Source: Scalesia atractyloides
Lineage: Eukaryota > Streptophyta > Magnoliopsida > Asterales > Asteraceae
Assembly: GCA_947069175.1 (NCBI GenBank)
Contig: CAMTDV010000012.1
Location: 38,224,341-38,288,340, forward strand
Length of the DNA stretch: 64,000 bases
Reading direction: 5' to 3'
Part shown: positions 21,162 to 31,239 of the stretch, piece by piece
Layout of the letters: each line of letters begins with the position of its first letter
Position numbering within the stretch: position 1 is the first letter of the stretch
The notes under the pieces: model-generated
The model's database searches: none
What the model was told of the DNA's origin: nothing
Seen by the model: the letters and a program-made list of their open reading frames with translations, nothing else
Position numbers and translations under genes: made by a program

Positions 21162-22512
21162 ACCTTTTCACACCCCGATTTCCAACCCAAATCCATACAA
21201 TGGTGGGCCCGGGTGGGGAGTATTGTGACGCCAGTTGATAACATCATGGTCAATTAAACACTGGTACAGCGGAAGTCTTGGAGTAAAATTACTATTACAA
21301 ACCGAATGTTCAAAAATACAAAACAATAATACAGGCTCGTAATAGAAGATCTACAGGTGGATCATAAATTGTACATAGAAAGAATATAAAACAGACTTTG
21401 GGCAAATTTAGGATTTGCAAGATCCTCAATCACTACCAAGCACTTCCGGGCTATTTTCGTATTGTACCTGCAGTTTTGTCTTTTGAAAATACGTCAGCTT
21501 TCGCTGGTAAATACACCCAACTGAACTCATTTTGAAAACATTTCAAAAATGTTTTAAGTGCGTATTAGCACAAAATCTTTTTATAACTTGGGAAAGTTGA
21601 CCATCCAACCTTGTTAACAGATTTACATGTTTGTCCATACATACAGGGCCCAGTAGGAAGCCGAGACATGATTAACGTACACACCACTTTGGACTCACGA
21701 AGGAGTCAATTCCTCCCAACCTTGTGGGAATGCATAATTGAGCGTCTATCGGGTGTATGCCTACACCCCGCTAAGGTCGTGGCCATTACTATTGTAATGA
21801 GCCGAGGATATCCAAGACACGGTAGTTAACCCCCGATGTTTAAGTTATCAAACAAAACTGATTAAAAAGAATATGCGGATTTACTAGCCACAATCCGGCA
21901 TTCGATTGATCCCATTTCCGACCAAGCGGTAATAATTTACCGTAACCCAAGCCCGTATAGGGGAAATAAGCCGAGAGTATTTACCTAAGCTAGTCTTCTT
22001 TAATTTTAATAACTCTGCCGTACACAAAAGTACTAAGTGCAGATAGCATTTACCGGCAAGTCTCTAGTCTGGATTATGGCATAAACTAACCAATTAAATA
22101 CTAACGGTCTTATTTAAGTCATAGACTTAGACTGACTAGCGTGCTTGATCAAAACGTATGATAGCTAGATTAAATGATGATTGGGTAGAATGTAGTTTAA
22201 TCCCAACAAGTACCTTGACTTGTATAATATGGGTAAACTATTAACATTCTGGATTTTGAGATTAAAATAATAAGGTTAAACCCGTTTCGGTTGAATTCCG
22301 TAATCTACTTACGTATAATCAACCGTATGCTTATAAGCGATAATGGGAACCGGATAAGTCATGGACAAGTTCTATATGCCGTTGTATTTTAAATAAGTTA
22401 AAATATCAGTAGGATATCAACTTATATGCATTTAAGGTTTTAAAACGAAACTATGCCTCATAAGGGCATTTCGGTAATTTTATACCGTATAAAAGGAACT
22501 TGAATATACTGT

Positions 22513-22600
22513 AATGTTATAGTTATAAGTATTCTGAAAAATACTTTATTTATGATAATGTTATAGTTATAAGTATTCTGAAAAATACTTTATTTATGAT
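22513..22600. repeat. Perfect tandem duplication of 44 bp in LTR C
   Basis: 22513-22556 and 22557-22600 are identical, so the duplication is more recent than the decay around it. Confidence 0.92.
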
Positions 22601-23822
22601 ATAATATCAGTAGGATACCAATTATTTGTGTAATTTATCTTTTATGACCAAACTATGCACTGAAGGGGCATTTTGGTCATTTTACACATAGTTTATAAAT
22701 TATTTGGGATTCTGAGTCTATAACATGTACCTACTGTAAATATGTTTAAAATAAGTTTTAAAATCAGTAGGTAACAAGTCTTGGTCGATTGATATGGTTG
22801 AAAACAATACTATGCACCGAAACGGCACTTATGTCGTAATATGACGTTGCATGTTTATGAAAACTGATTTTAAGGTCAGTCAAAAGTTTTAAATATGTTA
22901 TTTAATATAACATATCAGTAGGTAAATGATTTACCTTGAAAAGATTTGATTAAAACTATTTTATAAGCCACAAGAGCTAAATCGTCATTTATCGACATAG
23001 TTTAAGGACCTGTTCGAAAACTCAGTTTATAACTTGGTTTAACATCCCAAATAATCCTACTTGTAATATTACATCACTAGAAAACTCATTTTCAAGTTCA
23101 TTACCATTTAAAACTTTGTTTTATGCAAAAAGGACATTTTGGTCAAAGATGGCATAATTATGGAACTTGCGCATAAACATGGATTCTGATTATGATCATG
23201 TAATATAACCTCAGAGGGTTATGCTAATTATATTACGATCATAATGCAACTAGATCAGTAGGTAACTAATTTAAATCGGGTTAGATCGAAAGTCAAAGCA
23301 GAAGTCAAACTTCACGACTTTTGGCTGCGAACCGACCCTAGAACTGAAATTGACGAGCCGAACATGTTCTTACATTTTCTAATAATTATTTCCAACTTGT
23401 TTAAGTGTCAAAACAGGTTTCATAACATATATGAGATCAATTTATGATTTTTCCGAAAAATAGCCTGTTTCAATTTTTAATATCATAACTTTGACCCGTT
23501 AATTGGTCTAGCAAACGTGATCTTCAGGAGGTGCCTTTATAGGGACTAACACCTACCTTATAACGATCACTTAGCCATGTTCATTTCAAACAATGGCTGC
23601 ACCATAATTGTCTTAACTGAAAGTCAAAGCGTTTTCCGTAAAACGCTTGACTTTTGGCTATAAAAGCCTATAAACAAAAATGCACAAGGAAGGAACACTT
23701 ACTAGTGATTCCTAGGTGCAAAAAAACTATGTTGGATGATCCTTTTAGCTAGGAACTTCCAGAGGAGGGAGGAAGAGTGAATGAATGAGAAAGGTGCAAG
23801 TTGGAATGGTGAACTTAAGCAT

Positions 23823-23832
23823 CTATTTATAG
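23823..23832 (-). promoter_or_regulatory. TATA box of LTR C
   Basis: Minus strand CTATAAATAG, a textbook plant TATA box, about 760 bp inside the LTR start. The repeats at 24320-24490 lie upstream of it. Confidence 0.7.
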
Positions 23833-23991
23833 TTGAAGAACTCAAAGGAGGTGAAGCCAAGTGTTTAGGGGTGTAAGAGGAAGCTTACAAGTGTCCCAAA
23901 ACGTGGCATAGCAGTTTGGGAAGCCATGGTTTCAATTTAATGGTTTTTGGCATTTTTGTTTGGAAGCCAAGAAAACTTTCTACACAGAGCC

Positions 23992-24041
23992 TCTCTCGCG
24001 CCCCGCGAGAGACCCAGGCCAGGTCTGTCGCGGCCCGCGAC
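23992..24041. repeat. Two GC-rich perfect hairpins in LTR C
   Basis: TCTCTCGCG (23992-24000) pairs with CGCGAGAGA (24004-24012) around CCC. GTCGCGG (24027-24033) pairs with CCGCGAC (24035-24041) around one base. They stand out in AT-rich surroundings about 160 bp upstream of the TATA box. Confidence 0.85.
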
Positions 24042-24319
24042 CGCCCTTGGCCAGTTTAAAAAATTGACACTTTAACCCCCTTAACTTTATAAAGCTTCTA
24101 AAAACACTTTTGGCACTTTTAGCCCTCCGTAGCCAATATTTGGCATACCCGGGATTATGCCCGGACATTGTCGAGCTCTCGGTTCGTTAAAAGGTCATTC
24201 AGAGGTATAAATTAACAAGTTGACACTTTTAATCCCTCCATCATCCAACTTTCACATATTTAAAAAATTGAACCCTCTCGTCCAACAAATGGCACGTATG
24301 AGAGTTAGGATTTCACAAA

Positions 24320-24490
24320 GGATCACTCAGAGGCTTATTATAAGCATGTTGACTCCAATGTCACTCAGAGGCTGGGCATGTTGACATATCAGTCACTCAG
24401 AGGCTAATGATTTAAGCATGTTGACATATCAGTCATTCAGAGGCTATTGATTTAAGCATGTTGACAAATCAGTCACTCAGAGACTCAGTT
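24320..24490. repeat. Short tandem repeats in U3 of LTR C
   Basis: The phrase CACTCAGAGGCT or a close variant recurs about five times at roughly 40-bp steps, mostly followed by AAGCATGTTGACA. Such arrays upstream of an LTR TATA box often hold enhancer sites; function here is inferred. Confidence 0.75.
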
Positions 24491-24589
24491 TGAGCATGTT
24501 GATGCCTTCCTTATTGGTCTTTAATAGACTATATTTAAAATACAACACGTGTCACTATACTATTGGACACTATTATACAGGGTGTTACA

Positions 24590-26156
24590 GTTTTGCACAT
24601 ATGATGTAATTATACCAAGCCCATAAGTGAAACCTTGACTATTCACAACTGTCGTGGCCCACATCTACCACCTCAGCACTGTCAGCATTGTCACACCCCA
24701 AGTAGCTATGTCTAAGACAACAGAGCGTGTTCACAGTATATGCATGGACATGTGCAATTGCAATAGAACCCTTGGCATCCGTGTCAGTTCAATTTGGTTT
24801 GTCAGACCAATAGTACTATTCACACATCCACCGGCCTATAGTTGATCACTTGTGTTTGTGAGGACTTTTTGTGTGTTAGTATAACTCAGATAATTCACAT
24901 CAAAACACTTTTGTATGTGCAAGTATGTACGTATGTTTTGACCTCAAGTAAAACTTTTTGGAAAATGGGGTAATGAAACTAACTTAATAGCATAATCCAA
25001 GTATGCTCACATGTAAAGTATCCACTAATCCAAACCTATTGTTAGTAGGGCGATGGTATTACCGAAAACAGTTCTCAAGTCGGTAATTTTTATATATTAG
25101 GTCGGATGAGAATATTCATCCAAGAATGGACTCATTGCATAACAGTAGGGCGATTGGTATTGTCTTAGTGTCAAAATTGTGTTTGGCTTCCATGCACCGT
25201 TTTGCGTGCTGACCACGGTTAACTGTTTAATGTTCAGAAAATAGCATGATCATATGAACTGTTTCAAATTGTTCATATTAAAAATGATTAGTTGTCCATT
25301 AAGGAAGTTCGGGAGTTATCCGTGCCTAACTCGTTCAAATTTCAGTTTCCATTTTTGTCGTCTAGGAACTTCTCAAACTAGCATGGAATGTACCCCAATT
25401 ACCTAATTTAGGAATTGTTTAGAATTGCCCTGAATTTCCAATTATCACCAATTATACCTCAGTTAGTTCACAAGTTCCAGCAGGTTCGTTAAGCGTTTAT
25501 TTTTCCGGTTTTTATTAAAATAATTTTCATTAAAATAACGTATTTTAATGCACAATTTCCAAAGATATATTTCAAACTTTAATAAGTGTTTTTAGGCTTA
25601 AGTGACTATACAATGCATGTTTGGTCGTTTCCGTGTGCGTTAAAATCAAAGGCGTTTTGTAACAAGAATCGTCTCGTTTAACTTGCCTTTACATGTTAAG
25701 GCCTCAAACTTTATGTTATTGTCTAAGTACTATGTCCAAGTAATTCTGTACTCTTAGAATCATCTACGGCACTTCTGTTCGTACTAATTTGTTAATGCAC
25801 TATTAATGGGAAATCCCTCCTTTTAATCAGTTATCTGTACACTGAGGCCCCACTCTTCATTTATCCGTCGACATGTCTATCTTATACTCTATAGTTCATG
25901 TATTAGCCACTTTGTGTTTCTAGAGTCGTCTAAATACTCCTGACTTAGTACTGTTACGCATGTAACACCCTGTGTCAGATTAGGGTTTCTAGTGAATCTT
26001 CACACGCATATTGTAACTAACGATCTATACAGTACGTTCTAGAATTCATATGTTAAATAATTTTCATCAACAACATCATCACATGTCTAATCACGTGGAC
26101 ATCTGCTTCTGTTATCGCGGACTAACAACCGCTAGGGTTCATTGGGATTTCACAGT
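24590..26156. other. Intergenic stretch with possible old LTR sequence
   Basis: No convincing ORF. TGTCACACCCC at 24689 resembles an LTR border and TGTAACA at 25961-25967 could be an opposite border, but the flanking bases do not form a target-site duplication. A phrase AGTAGGGCGAT recurs near 25046 and 25146. Probably old transposon sequence. Confidence 0.4.
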
Positions 26157-26749
26157 TGTCACACAAGGTGATTGAAAAGTTATTAGCTATTACAAAACAA
26201 ATACTTAAAGAATTCTTTTTTGAAGGTCAATGGAGTTTGTAGGATATGTTACATGCAGGGTTTGGCTCATTTACTCTTCGATGATACATTCTCTATTTAT
26301 AGAGAATGTTTAACTTAAATAAACATTTGTTTATTCATGCACTTGACCTGTAAAAAGTAGCTTTTTGTTATATTCATTGAATCATTTGATCCACTAGTCA
26401 CTTAGGTATTCGTGGAAACCTTATCAGTTATAACAAGTTGCTTCATTAGATTTCTGATGATTCTTGTATAAGAAATCTGATGAATCAGATTTCTGATGTT
26501 TCATTTTGATGAGATTCTGATGATGAACATCAGATTCATCATCAGATTTATAGATTCTTCTGATCCAGTCTTCTTCTAATCTTGTAGATGACTGTCTGAT
26601 CTTTACTTTGATGTCAACGTTATCTTTTCTTGTCTAAGTCAAGTATCTTTTTTCTGTTTGACCTACTGACTTTGTTAGCATCAAATCTGATTAGAAGGAT
26701 CAGATTTTTTAATCATTTTTCTTTAACACTTACATAAAAGTTCCTAACA
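26157..26749 (-). repeat. 3' LTR of a Sirevirus-like Ty1/copia element
   Basis: The right border reads CCTAACA at 26743-26749 (minus TGTTAGG), directly followed by a purine-rich tract on the minus strand (26750-26762, AGGGGGAAATTG), the usual copia arrangement. The left border is tentative (TGTCACA at 26157). It contains a palindromic TATA box at 26287-26310. The remainder of the element would extend to the right. Confidence 0.6.
26287..26310 (-). promoter_or_regulatory. TATA box inside a 24-bp perfect palindrome
   Basis: Arms ACATTCTCTAT and ATAGAGAATGT flank TT. The centre gives TATAAATAG-like sequence on the minus strand and the palindrome makes the motif nearly symmetrical. Likely LTR core promoter. 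Confidence 0.7.
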
Positions 26750-26935
26750 ATTTCCCCCTAAGTGTTGTAAGTAAAATGACAATTAAGACATATAAACTGA
26801 AACATAACAATCAAAAGAAACATTTAAAAGTACATCAACTGAATATTAAATCTTGTCCTACCAAAATCCAAAAGTACCAAATTTTAATCGTTTTTTTCAA
26901 GAAAGGTGTAGTGATCTCCCTTCTGTAGCTTCTTG

Positions 26936-29467
26936 TCAGTGTGGAATTGGTTTGCTGCATTCCTTGTACAAAGCTTTGTAAATCTTTCTTGCTTCAATCA
27001 AATCATCAAGTATTTGCTCAATTTGCTTTATGAGATCTTTTTTGGTACGTCCTTTGACCATTAGTTGTTCCTGCTTCTTGTTCATGCATTCTCTAATATA
27101 GTTTAGAGTCTTGTTAGAGTATTTGTAGATTTCACTTTGTCTAAACATTACCCTTTCTTCATTGATATCCCTGTAGATAACAGATAATTCAGTTTTTTCA
27201 AAGATCAGACCTATCCTTGCCTCAACTTTGATTTCAATAGGGATTTCTGTACGAGGTGGGGGAGCAGCTTCCCAGAGATTACGTGATCAAAGTGAATACA
27301 GAGATCAAAGTCACTTAGATCCATTATAGTGAAGACTTTTATGCCACTTGTGTTGATACTATTGATAGCTCTTTTGAAAGTTCTTCTACATGATTTCTCT
27401 TCTTCATATGTTTTTCGTAGTTTCATCAGATCAACTGGATGAACCATAGATGCCAATTCCCAATCAATGAAAGTTTTTTCATCACCCAGGCTTTTCAATA
27501 CTGTGTATTTTTTATAATCATGAAATCCCAATATGCCATCAGGAGTAGAATGATCTACTACCTTCATTACCCTTTTGATTAGATTGGTGAGTGGTTTGTG
27601 AAAGCATAATTCTCCTCTGACAATTCTCTACAGATAAAGTTCTTGGTCACATGACTTAAAGGTCTTTCAGTTTCTTCTTCCTCTTCTCTATAGAAGTGTC
27701 TAACATGATATTAAGGAAAAAACATATCTTCATTTGAGACCTTGTAGTGTGTATCTTGTGACGTTTGTTTTGAGATCTGATCTGGGAATTATCTTTGGCT
27801 TCTGCGAGGAAGTTGTTGTCTCTTCCCATATTCTCTTGACTACTTGTACTAAGGATAAGCTGAAGTTGGTATCACTAGAAGTTGTATGTTTGGGTGATGC
27901 TTGTTGCTTTTCCTTGGGTTCATAGAATGATTGCCTTCTGGCTTGTTCTATTTTTTATGAATGTTCTGGTACTTCTGATGCGGTTTCTTTTGTTGTTGAA
28001 AATAGAATTATGGTGTTTCTTGATTTGGTGCAGGAGGACCCCTTGGTTCAGTCTTTTCTTTAGTTGTCGTTGTTGTTCCTTTTGGTGCTGCTGCTGATGC
28101 TCCTTGTTTTGTAGGTTAATCTGGGATTGGTCTTATCAAATCATGTATATTTATCTTTTATACTTGAGCAATATTGTAAGACAGTCTTCTTACAAAGGAC
28201 TTCACATCTTTGATGAGAACTTTGTTGTTCATGTTTTTTCAATTATTGTACTTAGTTCTGATTGGAGTCTCTCTTTGTATTCACTCCAGACTTCAATCAG
28301 CCTTACTAGTGCAGCTGTAACAGTGTTGCTACACAGCTTTACATTGTTCAGATTTTCTCTAAATTCTTCCAAGTTCTTTGACATCTTGGTGTGGTCAGAA
28401 CTTGTTTCTCCTTTTGACCTCACAATCTCTTCCAGATGATTCTTTAGCTCTTTAGTTTCTTGGGTTACCTTTTTGAATTCTGATGTAAAGTTGTTGAAGT
28501 CTTGATAGCTTGCTGGGACCTCTTGCATATTTTGTAGCTTCTTGGAGTTTTCTTTTGTTTGTTGTTTGATAATTTCAACAGAAATCTATTTGATGTTCAG
28601 ATTTCTGACTTTTCATTTCATCTAGAAAACGGTCCAATTTCTCTTCAATAGTAGACTTTGGCTTTCTGTAGATTGCTTCTTTTCTCCTAGCTTGTTCATG
28701 ACCTGTTTCAATATTGCCTCTAGTTTCACAGATGTCATAGTGTTTGACTTTGTTTGAGGTGGAACAACAGATGTTGCTTTACTAAACCAACAGAAGACAC
28801 ACTTCTTGCTGTTGTTAAAGATCTGGACTGATCATAAGACCAGTCCGTGGGACCTTTACTAGATTTGTGCAACAAATTCACATTTGGATTTTTCTCATTT
28901 CCCTGAACTATCTTATCAGATTGTTCTCTATGAGTTGTTGGGAAAAACAAATTTTCTTGTTCCCAGGTTTCCTTGATCAGAAAAATATGATTTCCACCTG
29001 TTGTCATCTCAGCCTCTTCCTCTTTATTAGATTCAGAGTCGAGATCAATGGGATCACCAATTCTTTCTTCTAGATTAATGTTTGGTTTTCTTGCAGCAAA
29101 TTCATAATTGACATCAACGAAAATCATCAGAATTTGATTCTGTTGAGTCTTATATGTAATCAGAAGAAAGATTTGGTTTTATACCTGATATGATGAAAGG
29201 CTCTGATTCAGTCTCTTAATTCTGACCTTCTTCTTCTAGTAGACTTTGATCAATGTTAGCTCCTGCAATTTCTGGTATGGAATCAATATTAGATTGATGA
29301 ATGTCTTTTGTTTTGGATTTCTGAGTCGTGACTTCCATTATTGTGTCTTGTATTCTGGAGGCTTGATTATCATTTGGTGAAGAACTGCTGTCAAACATCT
29401 CTTCTTTATTCAACAAATCTTCATGCTTCTTTGTGTATGGAGAGTTTGGTGCTATAAGTTCCATCAT
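26936..29467 (-). pseudogene. Decayed ORF region next to the Sirevirus-like 3' LTR
   Basis: Minus-strand open pieces at 29467-29216, 29127-28735, 28528-28229, 27567-27211 and 27148-26936 lie in several frames. They are Ser/Asn/Glu-rich at first, then Lys/Glu/Leu-rich pieces with coiled-coil character (especially 28528-28229 and 27148-26936). No gag or pol motif is visible. Known: Sireviruses can carry an extra ORF between pol and the 3' LTR whose product has coiled coils. Position and composition fit such a remnant, but I do not recognise the sequence and the assignment is weak. It could also be an unrelated decayed gene. Confidence 0.35.
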
Positions 29468-30245
29468 GATTACTTAGTAAAACTGGAATGTCACTTGCTG
29501 GTGTCCATGCCCTGTTAGCACACCATGGTACCGTCATTGGTGTCCTCCACATTCTCAGATAGGAAATTCACTGTTTCCTTCTTCAAACACTTCTGCAATC
29601 ATGATTTCCCAAAATCTAGGATATGGGAGATGAGTTGTGAAGCGTCAGTTTTTGGCGAATACTGACTTTTTCATCAGATTAAAGATTTCATTTGCATAAT
29701 CAATATGGCTCCTAGTTATGAGTCCATACATGATTGTCAAAACTGAGTTGTTGATCTGATCTACTCATCCTATCTTTGAAGTCAAGCATATGTTCAGTTA
29801 GTCATTGTTCGCCACTTTGTGTTTTATCACTAAAACACACTACTATGAACACATCTAGTATCCAACATCAAGTGCAATAAAACACAGTACTACGATTATC
29901 TCTTACGCTTGTATTTCATGCCGAATTTATAATCTTGATCCAGGATTCTAGCTAATTTTGATATGCAAGATGGTTATCGATAGTGGGTTTTAGATAGAGA
30001 GAAGGAAATGTGCGAGATTTAGGAGGTGTATTATTTTTGGTAGTTATTTGATTGATATAAACATGGTAAATGAGTAGACTACCCCTAACTTGTTATAACA
30101 ATTAATTAATGACCACAAATATTACAAAAATGCCACAAACTTGATCTCAACCTTTAAACACACCCATCCAATGGCCAGCATCGCTTCCTACACTTTGTAG
30201 GAAAAACACACTTTGCGTAAGAACCCCACTCTCTCTCTCCTCTCT
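29468..30245. other. Intergenic sequence
   Basis: No ORF with recognisable features. The left part (to about 29900) has the composition of the decayed region beside it; the rest is ordinary AT-rich DNA ending in CT-rich and TA-rich simple repeats (30225-30266). Confidence 0.5.
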
Positions 30246-30267
30246 ATATATATATATATATATATTT

Positions 30268-30673
30268 AGGTCTTGTAAAAAAGGACATTTTTCATGAGAA
30301 TTGTGAGAAGGCATAGGAATAGACATGTAGGCATCATGTCTTAGACATTAGACATGATCTTTTGGGTTGTTTTGGCAAGAAAAAAATCAAAGATAACCAT
30401 TTAAGACACAATGCAATGAATTATAGGCTTAAAACTTAAAACGCCATGCTAAGAACGTTAAGTAGTGTGTTTTAAGTGTTAATTAGTGTGTTTCAGTTGT
30501 GTCTTAAATTTCATGCCTATAATTCATTGCATTGTGTCTTTAATTGTTATGCTTGGTGTTTTTCTTACCAAAACAACCTAAAACATCATGCCTAAGTCCA
30601 AAACATGATGCCTACATGTCGATTCCTATTCCTTCTCACACTTCTCATGGAAAGGTCATTTTATAGGAACCTC
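30268..30673. mobile_element. Foldback MITE, copy 1, inside a TA microsatellite
   Basis: About 406 bp. The left end (from 30268, AGG..GTAAAA..GGACATTTTTCATGAGAA) is mirrored by the right end (TTCTCATG...AGGAACCT to 30673), and complementarity continues inward through the CATGATG..CCTACATG segments. TA runs lie on both sides. No transposase. The long self-complementarity suggests a non-autonomous DNA transposon. Confidence 0.8.
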
Positions 30674-30676
30674 ACC

Positions 30677-30680
<4 letters not shown>

Positions 30681-30738
<58 letters not shown>
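30681..30738. repeat. TA microsatellite
   Basis: A TA run of about 58 bp between MITE copies. Open reading frames across it are artefacts of the repeat. Confidence 0.95.
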
Positions 30739-30741
<3 letters not shown>

Positions 30742-30785
30742 GACCTTTTTTGTGAGAAGTGTGAGAAAGCATAGGAATTGACATG
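30739..30785. mobile_element. Fragment of the same MITE family
   Basis: The first about 47 bp of a copy (GGGACC...GTGAGAAGTGTGAGAAAGC...GACATG) stop where copy 2 begins. Either copy 2 is inserted in it or the rest was deleted. Confidence 0.7.
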
Positions 30786-31180
30786 AGGATCCTGTAAAAA
30801 GGACATTTTTCGTGAGAAATGTGAGAAGGCATAGGAATTGACATGTAGACATCATGTTTTGGACTTAGGCATGATGTTTTGGTAAGAAAAACACCAAACA
30901 TAACAATTTAAAACACAATGCAACATATTATGGGCATGAAATTTAAAAAAACAACTAAAAACACTGCTTAACACTTAAAACACACTACTTAATGTTCTTG
31001 GCATGGTGTTTTAAGTTTTAAGCTAAGAATTCATTGCATTATGTCTTAAATTGTTACGTTTGGTGTTTTCTTGCCATAACAACCCTAAACATGATGCCTA
31101 AGTGCAAAACATGATGCGTACATGTCAATTGTTAAGCCTTCTCGCACTTCTCACGAAAAATGTCATTTTTACAGGATCCT
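30786..31180. mobile_element. Foldback MITE, copy 2
   Basis: About 395 bp. Ends AGGATCCTGTAAAAA and TTTTTACAGGATCCT are exact inverted repeats, and the similarity to copy 1 runs through the whole unit. A CT-rich and TA-rich microsatellite follows (31185-31240). Confidence 0.85.
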
Positions 31181-31239
31181 AAGACTCTCTTTTCTCTCTC
31201 TCTCTCTCTTTATAATATATATATATAATATATATATTG

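Larger units (their letters stand above)
16308..24589 (-). mobile_element. Ty3/gypsy element C, outermost of the nest, split by element B
   Basis: Seen on the minus strand from right to left: a 3.4-kb 5' LTR, a primer-binding site, a long low-complexity ORF region, a leader with tandem repeats, gag, protease remnant and reverse transcriptase, cut at 16308 by element B. Treating the 19874-21010 ORF region and the gag-pol as one element rests on the absence of any LTR border between them. The flank at 24590-24594 is GTTTT. The most decayed of the three, as expected for the oldest. Confidence 0.8.
21165..24589 (-). repeat. 5' LTR of element C (about 3.4 kb)
   Basis: Left border at the CACACCCC motif beside the primer-binding site (the usual TG dinucleotide there is TT, a mutation). 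Right border TGTTACA at 24583-24589. Contains a perfect 44-bp tandem duplication, a loose series of repeats marked by ATCAGTAGG motifs (near 22406, 22606, 22764, 22910, 23253), GC-rich hairpins (23992-24041), a TATA box (23823-23832) and upstream repeats (24320-24490). Confidence 0.8.

Noticed and set aside
24689..25967. Possible solo LTR bounded by TGTCACACCCC and TGTAACA
   Set aside because: The flanks (AGCAT and CCCTG) do not form a target duplication and no internal promoter or related copy was seen; kept only as a remark.
30661..30901. ORFs encoding Tyr-Ile repeats
   Set aside because: They come from translating the TA microsatellite.
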